Source: Lineus longissimus | Lineage: Eukaryota > Nemertea > Pilidiophora > Heteronemertea > Lineidae | DNA length: 64,000 bases | Reading direction: 5' to 3' | NCBI RefSeq assembly: GCF_910592395.1 | Contig: NC_088310.1 | Span: 25,003,491-25,067,490, forward strand | Shown here: piece by piece, positions 1-9,099 of the stretch | How the letters are laid out: each line of letters starts with the position of its first letter | Numbering within the stretch: the stretch's first letter is position 1 | The notes under the pieces: generated by a model | Databases searched by the model: none | Told to the model about the DNA's origin: nothing | What the model saw: the letters and a program-made list of their open reading frames with translations, nothing else | Translations under genes and position numbers: made by a program

Positions 1-738
1 TATTGATGACTGTGTTTCCTCTCCTTGCATGAATGGAGGAACATGTCAGGATGGTGTCAACAGCTACACTTGCACCTGTTCACCCGGATTCAGTGGGACT
101 ACGTGCTCCACTGATATTGATGACTGTGCCTCCTCTCCTTGCGTGAATGGAGGAACATGTCATGACGGTGTGAACAGCTACACTTGCACCTGTTCACCCG
201 GATTCAGTGGGACTACGTGCTCCACTGATATCGATGATTGTGCCTCATCACCTTGCACGATTGGGGGGACTTGTCAGGATGGTGTTAACTCTCATACATG
301 CTTGTGTTTGCCTGGATATAAGGGGGTCGTGTGTGAAACAGATGTGGATGAATGTATTTCTAATCCGTGCAAGAATAGCGGCTCTTGCCAAGATGGCGTC
401 AACACCTTTACATGTGCTTGTCCAGAGGGAGTTTACGGTGTCGATTGCGGAATTATTAAATCTGTCCCGACAACAGCGATCATACCTGAAACAGATCGCC
501 AATCTGTAACGGATCTTTACATCCCGATAGGGGCGTCCACCGCAGGTTTCCTCCTGCTGATTGTGGTGCTGGTTGTTGTTGTCGTGCGCTATCGCCGTTC
601 CCGCCCCGCTCACATTCCATGGGAGAACTTGGGGAGGAACTCGTTCTATGATTCTAAAGGGTTGCAGGAGTCTCGAGGATCGCTAGGATCTAGTGGCTCT
701 AGTGCGAGAGGGAGCCAGCAATATGATACTGGATACAG
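1..738 (+). CDS. EGF-repeat transmembrane receptor, 3' part (extracellular EGFs, TM helix)
   Basis: The reading frame is open from base 2, so the gene starts upstream of the window. The exon encodes one partial and three further EGF-like modules in 114-nt periods, with calcium-binding-type linkers (DIDDC, DVDEC) and six cysteines per module. A short Thr/Pro stalk follows, then one transmembrane helix (about nt 521-589, a run of Leu/Ile/Val) and a basic stop-transfer RYRRSR. After that comes a Ser/Gly-rich cytoplasmic stretch. The product is a type I membrane protein with Notch/fibropellin-style EGFs; the exact family cannot be told from the C-terminal end alone. The first two modules are almost identical at the DNA level, which indicates recent module duplication. 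The exon ends at 738 inside an Arg codon (phase 2), and the codon is completed by the exon at 1109. An open frame to 781 past the splice site is intronic. Confidence 0.85.
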
Positions 739-1108
739 GCAAGTTGCGTGCGTTCGAATGGTCTGTTTAGAACATCACTGATGTCGTGACAGCATAGGCG
801 ATTGATGGTGATGGAGAGATGAATTAGGCCAACACATTTCATACCATTTACAATGGTCACCATTTAGTGCAGAAGTAAATAATTATGCTAATTGGCTAAG
901 GTCTTAGTAAAACGTAAATAATATAGACCTGTTATCACGCCAATGTTCACCCACGCCAGCACCCACGTTCCCCCGAGGCCCAAGTTGTTTCGCCATGAAC
1001 TTCCAATGTATTTTCCTAAGTTTGGAACATATAAGTATATGAAGCACTGTTCTTTCACCCCGACCACCGCTACCTTTAAGTTATCGTAGCTTTTTCTTTA
1101 TATTACAG
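739..1108 (+). other. GC-AG intron of the EGF receptor gene
   Basis: The exon ends CAG and the intron opens GCAAGT; it closes TATTACAG. Only this pairing restores the Arg codon and keeps the downstream frame open. No GT donor nearby gives the right phase. This is the minor GC-AG class, still handled by the major spliceosome. Confidence 0.7.
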
Positions 1109-1454
1109 AAACCCATTATACGGCCATCCGCACGACAACTTCCAGACAGTGACTCCGGACCAGCTGATATATGCTGAGGACAACTCGTACGTGTACGACT
1201 TCGGAAATTCTCATCTGGCATTCGAGAACCCGCAGTATAACTATCGTCGCGACGCAAATCGGGGTGCTCATCTAAGAGATCCGTATGAAGGCCCGATGCA
1301 CCAACAAAGGAATATGCCTTTACACCAAGGACGCGAGTCTTCTCGAGAAGCGGACCCACGAGGTGATGTAGAAGTGTACCAACATCGTCCGAGTTCTGGT
1401 CATAACGCTGAAAATGACTGGCAAGAGATGTTCAGGCGTGGTCAGGTTTTCTGA
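1109..1454 (+). CDS. EGF receptor gene, last coding exon: cytoplasmic tail
   Basis: This is the terminal coding exon, spliced to 738. It encodes about 115 residues of hydrophilic cytoplasmic tail with no recognisable catalytic domain. It carries NPLY right after the junction and FENPQY near its middle. Both fit the NPxY consensus bound by PTB-domain adaptors and used as an endocytic signal. Other tyrosines (LIYAED, SYVYDF) could be phosphorylation or SH2 sites. The frame ends at TGA 1452-1454. The tail suggests a signalling or endocytic receptor rather than a matrix protein; that is inference from motifs. Confidence 0.75.
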
Positions 1455-2105
1455 AGTCTTGGATAAAACTAAGAAACTTTAAGAGTTTTCGGCGAAAAGG
1501 CTGTCATTTACAGTGTATTTTTAATCTGTCGTACAGTGTGACATCATCTGAAAAAAGTCCTTACTTGCAAAGAGGCGCTCAGTAACGGACTCCGCACGGA
1601 CAATTCGTCTGCGGGGACGATGTCATCGAATTGTTTTTATTCAATAAATGTATAGAAAAAGTGTTCTCTTATTGCATCGCATTGTTTAATTTCAATGAAA
1701 TGTACACAGAAAACAATATTTTTATATATGATTACAATATTGCATCGCATTACTTTAATAAATGTACATAGAATAACTGTACATGTATATTTCTTATTCC
1801 TTTCTGACTTTGATAGTGTTTGAAGTTTTGTGCCAGACGGATACTACTCGGGCGCGACATTCACCCCGGGGGCATAGACCCAAGGCGTGTCGTATTCAGT
1901 TAACCATGCAGTCTCGCCATTGCGCTTTGCCGCAATATCTAATTATCAGAATACCCGATGGCAGAATATCAATAAACTTACTTATCCGGTCTAATGACCT
2001 CGTTTTCAAATCGAGTTATCAAAATTATCGTCAATTGATCCAATATTCACGGATCGATTATCTGAATAATGTATTATGAACTGATATAGCTCAGTAGTAA
2101 GTAGG
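1455..2105 (+). other. 3' UTR and flank of the EGF receptor gene with polyA signals
   Basis: AATAAA occurs at 1643-1648 and 1757-1762, so the transcript probably ends near 1665 or 1780. Around these sites are three imperfect copies of an A/T-rich unit (near 1620, 1672 and 1739) sharing TGCATCGCATT and AAATGTA(C)ATAGAA. No credible coding sequence seen up to the transposon. Confidence 0.5.
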
Positions 2106-2111
2106 CTAGAC
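2106..2111. repeat. Target-site duplication, left copy (CTAGAC)
   Basis: Direct repeat of the hexamer at 4267-4272, lying exactly outside the inverted termini. Confidence 0.75.
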
Positions 2112-2173
2112 TACGGTGGCCCATTAGGGACATCATGTTTTTTTTTAGATTCAAATACGATTTTTTTTTCTCG

Positions 2174-2855
2174 AATTTTCTCCACGGAATTAAGTATTTT
2201 CTCCGCGGAAATAACATTTATCTCCACGGAAATAAATACTTTTCTCCACGGAATTAAGTATTTTCTCCGCGGAAATAACATTTATCTCCACGGAAATAAA
2301 TACTTTTCTCCACGGAATTAAGTATTTTCTCCGCGGAAATAACATTTATCTCCACGGAAATAAATACTTTTCTCCACGGAATTAAGTATTTTCTCCGCGG
2401 AAATAACATTTATCTCCACGGAAATAACATTTATCTCCACGGAATTAAGTATTTTCTCCGCGGAAATAACATTTATCTCCACGGAAATAAATACTTTTCT
2501 CCACGGAAATAACATTTATCTCCACGGAAATAACATTTATCTCCACGGAAATAAATACTTTTCTCCACGGAATTAAGTATTTTCTCCGCGGAAATAACAT
2601 TTATCTCCACGGAATTAAGTATTTTCTCCGCGGAAATAACATTTATCTCCACGGAAATAAATACTTTTCTCCACGGAATTAAGTATTTTCTCCGCGGAAA
2701 TAACATTTATCTCCACGGAAATAAATACTTTTCTCCACGGAATTAAGTATTTTCTCCGCGGAAATAACATTTATCTCCACGGAAATAAATACTTTTCTCC
2801 ACGGAAATAAATACTTTTCTCCACGGAATTAAGTATTTTCTCCGCGGAAATAAAT
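2174..2855. repeat. Left-arm tandem array, three alternating ~20-nt subunits
   Basis: The array repeats a ~63-nt higher-order unit of three related subunits. Each has a TCTCC(A/G)CGGAA core and a different A/T spacer (ATTAAGTAT, ATAACAT, ATAAATACT). Some units are shortened to two subunits. The TCCGCGGA core is itself palindromic. Confidence 0.85.
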
Positions 2856-3560
2856 AATTGATTCCGCTGATATGATTGGTCCTGCATTTTAGAGGACGAG
2901 GTCAAGGTGAAACTATTAACCCTTAAACCCCAACCTTGCGGTAGGCTCGGGAACCAAGCTGTACAGGCGCTGCCCGCTGGAACACGAGGCCGCTTGTCAA
3001 TCCCGTTTGACATTGTCAGATCTGACTATACGTGTATAGTGTTGGCATGAAGACTGTGGAAGATGTAAGTAACACGATGATTGTCAGATTTGATACGTTT
3101 TGAATCATAAAAATGCAGTTGGTAGCATCTTTGTAGAGTGGCCTAGTATCAGTGAAGAAAACGGTACGTGGAGACCCACTGCCGATGTTATGTATAGCTA
3201 GCTATCGCGCGCAGTAGCTAGCTATACATAACATCGGCAGTGGGTCTCCACGTACCGTTTTCTTCACTGATACTAGGCCACTCTACAAAGATGCTACCAA
3301 CTGCATTTTTATGATTCAAAACGTATCAAATCTGACAATCATCGTGTTACTTACATCTTCCACAGTCTTCATGCCAACACTATACACGTATAGTCAGATC
3401 TGACAATGTCAAACGGGATTGACAAGCGGCCTCGTGTTCCAGCGGGCAGCGCCTGTACAGCTTGGTTCCCGAGCCTACCGCAAGGTTGGGGTTTAAGGGT
3501 TAATAGTTTCACCTTGACCTCGTCCTCTAAAATGCAGGACCAATCATATCAGCGGAATCA

Positions 3561-4205
3561 ATTATTTATTTCCGCGGAGAAAATACTTAATTCCGTGGAG
3601 AAAAGTATTTATTTCCGTGGAGAAAAGTATTTATTTCCGTGGAGATAAATGTTATTTCCGCGGAGAAAATACTTAATTCCGTGGAGAAAAGTATTTATTT
3701 CCGTGGAGATAAATGTTATTTCCGTGGAGATAAATGTTATTTCCGTGGAGAAAAGTATTTATTTCCGTGGAGATAAATGTTATTTCCGCGGAGAAAATAC
3801 TTAATTCCGTGGAGAAAAGTATTTATTTCCGTGGAGATAAATGTTATTTCCGCGGAGAAAATACTTAATTCCGTGGAGAAAAGTATTTATTTCCGTGGAG
3901 ATAAATGTTATTTCCGCGGAGAAAATACTTAATTCCGTGGAGAAAAGTATTTATTTCCGTGGAGATAAATGTTATTTCCGCGGAGAAAATACTTAATTCC
4001 GTGGAGAAAAGTATTTATTTCCGTGGAGATAAATGTTATTTCCGCGGAGAAAATACTTAATTCCGTGGAGAAAAGTATTTATTTCCGTGGAGATAAATGT
4101 TATTTCCGCGGAGAAAATACTTAATTCCGTGGAGAAAAGTATTTATTTCCGTGGAGATAAATGTTATTTCCGCGGAGAAAATACTTAATTCCGTGGAGAA
4201 AATTC
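3561..4205. repeat. Right-arm tandem array, inverted copy of the left array
   Basis: Reverse complement of the left array, with more regular A-B-C ordering and a different unit count. The two arrays have therefore expanded or contracted separately since the inversion formed. Confidence 0.85.
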
Positions 4206-4266
4206 GAGAAAAAAAAATCGTATTTGAATCTAAAAAAAAACATGATGTCCCTAATGGGCCACCGTA

Positions 4267-4272
4267 CTAGAC
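4267..4272. repeat. Target-site duplication, right copy (CTAGAC)
   Basis: Direct repeat of the hexamer at 2106-2111, lying exactly outside the inverted termini. Confidence 0.75.
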
Positions 4273-5460
4273 GTATCGTGAGCTAAATATAAACTACATT
4301 ATCACCAGAAAAGCGGCAGGTTATAGTTTCTCATAACTCACGCTCGGAAGCAAACAAGCCGAGATAAATTACCCAGTTTATCGTGACTTTGTATACCAAC
4401 GTTCAACAAAACCTTCCTGAGTGAACGTACATGTACATACCAATACCTACCGCTGCTCCATAACCAAGGAAGAGTTGTAGACCGACCGCGGGCAGGAAGG
4501 CTCCGGCATTCGCAGGAAAGTTCAGGTACCCATGTTTACTTTCTTGATTTTGATTTACTTAACCTGTTGAAAATGTGCACAGCCATTGTGAGGTTAAACT
4601 ACAAACGGGACCGGACACACGACACACTGATTGAAAATAACTGGAGCACGACACCAGGGAGGATGATATAGCACAGCATTTTCAAACAACATTTGATACA
4701 GTAGAAACGAATCTACTGCATGATGATAATGTACGTCTAATGAGTATCATCATTCTTGTGAAACGCTCTTCGGACTGAGGAGTGTTCTGTTGACTCGAGA
4801 TCTGCTGTTAGGGGGGGTTATCGCCAAATTACAGGTAAGTAGGCTTACCTTCATCCTGAGATCAGGTTTTTGATACTCCTACCTCGTATACAAATTTGAA
4901 ATATCGAGAGGTGGAGTAGTCTATATTTAAAACCACTGGCATGGTTATGTTAGGATGGATTACCTTGAGAAATTACTACTGGCTAAAAAGAACGTCCACA
5001 CGAATTTAAAGTCGCATATCTTTAAGGTGACCAGCAGCACCCAAATTTCAAGACATCACCAGACCGGAAGTTAATAGTGACATCAGTAAACAGCGTGTTT
5101 CACATACAGCCAACGGCCCTGGGCCTCCTACGGACTACTGCAGCGTGCAGTTGATTCATCAGTATAGTACGAGTTCCAAATCCTCCTTCGGTTGCACATA
5201 CCTGGAGAACTAAGCGCCTACAGTCTATACAACGGCTACTGCTTTGCAGAATAAAGTACATGTGTATTTTTTTTATATATATCATAGTACCCATCGCCAT
5301 CCACTCTTCGAGGTAATTCCAACCGATTTCTTCGGTACATGCAGCAGTTTCACCAGCGGGGCAAAGTGTTTCTTCTTTTTCTCTCGTTGTATTAAACTTG
5401 CGTACTTCTTCCATCCAAACAGACTTCGCACAGGTGCTGGTAACAGGTCCCCAGCCCAGA
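4273..5460. other. Intergenic / 5' flank of the next gene
   Basis: No supported coding exon. It holds a dispersed-repeat copy (about 4849-4990) related to 7863-7965. A possible 5' untranslated exon may begin near 5423, after an AAACAG acceptor, and lead into the ATG at 5461. Confidence 0.35.
4849..4990 (+). repeat. Dispersed repeat, copy 1
   Basis: Shares CATCCTGAGATCAGG near its left end and TGGTTATGT(T/C)AGGAT near its right end with 7863-7965, in the same order and orientation. The two copies differ by an internal insertion of about 60 nt. Confidence 0.45.
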
Positions 5461-6935
5461 ATGTCATCCGGATCGGAGGATAGTGGACCGGTTATAAAAG
5501 AGAAACCGCGCCGGAGCTCCTTTCATGAACTGACGACGGGGGACACGGATCGCCCACGGCCCGGGGAATACGAAGGACAACGAAAGACCTCCACGGGCTG
5601 TGAAAGAAAAGTCAGCATACGAAGGGTACGTACCACTAACCAAACGCACCCACAACCGGTAATACATGGTTACACTCGGCACGCAGTGGACCGGCGGCAT
5701 CGTCCTGTCGCCCATTCAGCGAAGAAAAGTGGACTGCATAGGAGTCCAATACATTGTACACGTTTTCAAACTTCTAATGGCGAAAGTCTGTCGCCGAGTT
5801 TAACAACCCATTTAGTTGCTAGATGAGAAGAATCCCATCAACTGGTGGTCGAATTCCTAATGCTTTGGCTAAAGCTAGGGGGGGACGAAATACGGACTCG
5901 ATGGTGATTTATATAACGCAACATTACCTCATGTCTGCACTCCAAGTATATACATGTATATCATGGGCTGAAACTTCAACAACAAAAATGTTGGCCATTG
6001 GTGAGAATCTTACACCTGCCCTGACCAGGAGCCTAAATTCAACATTCCTCGCCAACCTTATCATAAAACCGCACTAATAAAACAATGTAATGCACACATC
6101 GCTCTAATGGTTTCCAACAGAAATTGCCTTTATTATGGAGAAACAACAATGATTGAGTCCATTAAGTTATCTTATCGCAAATGAGTGCAACAATTACCAT
6201 ATAAGTCACAGTCTGTGTAGGACATCAGCAAAATACATCACATCATGTCAGCTCAGGACGATTTGGGTGCTAAAACTGTGGGCAGTGTTTTGGAGGATAC
6301 TGCCTCTCTCATAGGGGCGACGGCTATACCTTCCAGTTGGAGGGAGATGGGGGAGACTAAAGATGGAAGGAAAATCCATCGGATTATAAGGGTCAAGAAA
6401 CATATACCAAAAAAGGTGAGAGGATTGCATCATTGTGTGGTCACTATCATTGGGAGGATGTCTTCCTCAGATTTAATCGACACATGATGTGTCTTACTTA
6501 AAGTTGAGAGTTGCTTTGCCTTATCAAGCTCAAGCAACTGTCCGTTTCAGGTATTTACCCACTTCATGTGACAAAGCTGCTTCTATTCGTCTTTTTCAGA
6601 GAAAGATCTCCTCGATTGCGGTGGGGGAGAACCCCAAACCTATCCCTGTGATCCAATGGGGCCAACAAGTTGAAGAATACGAACAAATTGTCAAGCGGGT
6701 CATGGCTGATCCCTACGTCACCCAGAGTCTCGAGGCACTCAAAGAGCGCCTTCGCCTGCTCCGACTCATGCAAGATGACTGCGCAGACATGATATCGAAA
6801 CGTTTGGAAATCGAAACACGGAAAAAGAATCGGATAGAAATGAAGAGGACGTTTGTGATTATAACTTATATTCTAGTTGCTCTATCCATATTTGCAGTAT
6901 CTTTGAAAGTAGTGACTATGTTGATCATTAATTAA
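5461..6935 (+). CDS. Uncharacterised C-terminally membrane-anchored protein, three exons
   Basis: Exons: 5461-5625 (ATG start, 55 codons), then 6221-6415 or 6257-6415 (two possible acceptors, both phase 0), then 6600-6935. Every junction is phase 0, with good donors (GTACGT, GTGAGA) and a clear CTTTTTCAG acceptor. The product is about 220 residues. The N-terminal half is polar and rich in Arg/Lys/Ser/Thr. The third exon encodes a probable coiled-coil region (EEYEQIVKRV through KERLRLLRLM), then a basic patch (RKKNRIEMKR). It ends in one hydrophobic helix of about 22 residues and an Asn just before the stop. This arrangement, with no signal peptide, suggests a tail-anchored protein with its bulk in the cytosol. 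I do not recognise the family. An in-frame ATG at 6245 could serve as an alternative start. Confidence 0.6.
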
Positions 6936-7530
6936 GCGAACAGCTGGTTCCGGGTAGTTTGAGTGAGATCGACGCTCTTAATGAAAATGTCGAACGATCC
7001 CAGACATGCCAAACCGAGTCAAAAGATTCTAACTCAGGTAAAACCTCTGGAACATTGTTTCTGTAAAAGAGGCATAGTAATTGCTCTCAATGATTATTTC
7101 TTACAATAAGGATATCTGAGTAGTTAGATTATAAAAATGCACAGCTCCTAGCAGATGGTGTCGGTTGCAACTATACGACTGCTGGTAGAGCTTGCGATGC
7201 AATCCAATTCATGTTTTGGGGAGTGTCAAGCAAATAGTCGAATTTACATATATCGAAACTGATAAAATGGATGAAGGAAAAATTGTTCTCTTCGTTTTTT
7301 TACCGAACCGGATTTCAATGGTACCTTACAATCATGACATCTGCGCTGCTAATGGCAATGACAAAATACTTCGTCCTACCGCGACACGCTAAGAGCCACA
7401 AGATATTCAGTTCTATCTTTGTCAGATAGTTGGCGATGGCGCTCCAAATGATGTGAAAGGAAAGTCTGTCCCCAGGCAAGATGTCCGTGAAACAAAGTAC
7501 CAATCGTCTCGTAATTCGCTCTCATTCGCC

Positions 7531-7610
7531 TGCATGGCCTAGTGGTTTACAGTATCGGGCCAATGCTGCATGCACCGCTCAGTCCGTCAACGATAGGGTG
7601 GATTCCTCAG
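7531..7610 (+). repeat. Possible tRNA-derived SINE head
   Basis: TGGCCTAGTGG at 7535-7545 fits the pol III A-box exactly, and AGGGTGGATTCC at 7595-7606 resembles a B-box (GGTTCGATTCC) with a one-base loss. It is too decayed to fold as a tRNA, so it is called a SINE-like relic rather than a gene. Confidence 0.35.
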
Positions 7611-7862
7611 AGAGAAGGCCTAGGTTGCTACGCACGGGAACACTTTTTATTCGCGGTTTCGATACCGCTATCCCAAGTGGGCATGGTGGGTATGACACTG
7701 ACTATCACGCGAGCCGGGGACATCAGGCTGTCACCATTCATCTGGGCATGGGCAAATATCGATCAGGTGTGATTTCACTCACTAAAACGAAGAACTGCAT
7801 GGCAGGACGGGCAAAAAGTGCCCTCAAATCCCTGTGACTTTTGGCGTACCTCATTTTCAAGG

Positions 7863-7965
7863 ATGACGCCATCCTGAGATCAGGCCTTTTTACTCCTCCA
7901 TTGGTTATGTCAGGATTGGATGACACATTGCATATTCTGAAATATGTTACATCCAAAAGATCAAT
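7863..7965 (+). repeat. Dispersed repeat, copy 2
   Basis: Shorter copy of the repeat at 4849-4990. It lies downstream of the SINE-like head and may be the body of the same element. Confidence 0.45.
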
Positions 7966-8388
7966 CAGGTACCACGCGGCTTAGGGTTTGCTTAGTACGA
8001 GTGGGAACTGTAGGCTACACTTGTCAAAATGCATTCTGAACCATCAGAGTTAATCGGTCCGTTACCTCCCCTCCCGTTGGTGTAACAGAGACCGGGTCGG
8101 CGGAGTAGATCCAAGGCTTGAAGGTCAAGATGGTCAAAATGATACATTAAAAGGTCAGGAAGGCATTCAACATCAGCTTTTAGGAAAATGCATAAGGTTT
8201 TCTTAAGTGGGACTTGGAGAACCTTATTGATTATGTTCCATCTGGCCTTTTGTCGTTGACTAGACTGTGTAGCGAGGTCTGTTCGTCATACTTGTATATG
8301 ATTTTCGGGTGGGTCTTCAATGAATCAATTTGAGCACCATTCATAACCTTCGATCAGCTGATTATTGTAAATCATTTCGCGGCACTGG

Positions 8389-8472
8389 CCAATCAAAATC
8401 AATTCCAATTACTCTAAGCCAATAGTATGCGCTGAGCTATAAATGGGTCAATAGGGTTCTTCGCACGTCACT
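8389..8472 (+). promoter_or_regulatory. Core promoter of the RhoU-like gene
   Basis: CCAAT boxes at 8389-8393 and 8419-8423 precede TATAAAT at 8438-8444. A TCACTG initiator-like site lies about 30 nt further on (near 8470). This spacing is that of a classic TATA promoter and would give a 5' UTR of about 390 nt before the ATG at 8862. Confidence 0.5.
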
Positions 8473-8861
8473 GACTGTGGCATGAGTCCATTGTCAGATA
8501 GGTGTGCATGCGTTAAGGTTGTGCGGAGGATATCGCTCTTGATGTTTTAGATAGGTTTTATTTTGAATACAAAAGAAAACGTAGCTGACAGCTCCGAAGT
8601 TTTGGATGTATCGAATCACTGTATTGGCGACCATAAGTTCCATTGGAAAGCAAACACGTTGGATTAATATTTAGACAGGAAAACGAATTTTTGTCGAGAG
8701 AACGAAAAACTTTCGGTTTGGGTATTGTCCCAATGTATCAGGATTAGCTTTTGCGCGGGAAATTATTCTCTCCGTTTTGCATTCATATTTCATTCACCCT
8801 GGAGCGGGATATAGGTTCTCGGCCGGTGAGAGCCGCAAATAGCAACGAACTCAGTATAATC

Positions 8862-9099
8862 ATGCCACCTCAGCTTTTAGAACACTCAAGTACGTTTTTA
8901 TCAGATGGAGGTCCGAGCACGGACTCCAACGACTCCGCCAGTTCCACTGGTGGGGATTCGTCCACTCACAGGGATAGTAATAAAGTGAAATGTGTGCTAA
9001 TTGGCGATGGAGCCATTGGAAAAACTAGTTTGATTGTGAGTTATACCACAAACGGATATCCCACGGAATATGTTCCCACAGCTTTTGATAATTATTCAG
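8862..9099 (+). CDS. RHOU-like: RhoU-like GTPase exon 1: N-extension, P-loop, switch I
   Basis: The start is set at ATG 8862, the first ATG in the open frame. Upstream frame continues only with non-ATG codons and lies in the predicted 5' UTR. The exon ends TCAG|GTAGGT with one base of the next codon. Confidence 0.9.

Larger units (their letters stand above)
2112..4266. mobile_element. Foldback-type DNA transposon, non-autonomous
   Basis: A giant inverted repeat: left arm 2112-3204, right arm 3215-4266, spacer of 10 nt. The termini are perfect inverted copies beginning TACGGTGGCCCATTAGGGAC. The 6-bp CTAGAC abuts both ends (2106-2111 and 4267-4272) and reads as a target-site duplication. Each arm has a short unique outer end with T/A tracts, a tandem array, and about 345 nt of unique inner sequence. 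The arms differ in length by about 40 nt, mostly in array copy number. No transposase is encoded. The duplicated 80-codon frame in the two arms is simply the same arm read twice. The architecture resembles foldback elements (FB, Galileo, Tetris types). A 6-bp duplication does not match the 9 bp of FB or the 7 bp of Galileo, so I leave the superfamily open. Confidence 0.88.
6936..8388. other. Intergenic region with repeats
   Basis: Holds a coding-like open stretch just after the previous stop (6935-7033, different frame), a tRNA-like SINE head (7531-7610) and the second copy of the dispersed repeat (7863-7965). No supported gene. Confidence 0.4.

Noticed and set aside
2771-3648. Identical 80-codon frames in both arms of the foldback element
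   Set aside because: They are the same arm read on opposite strands and run into the tandem array; no codon signature or domain.
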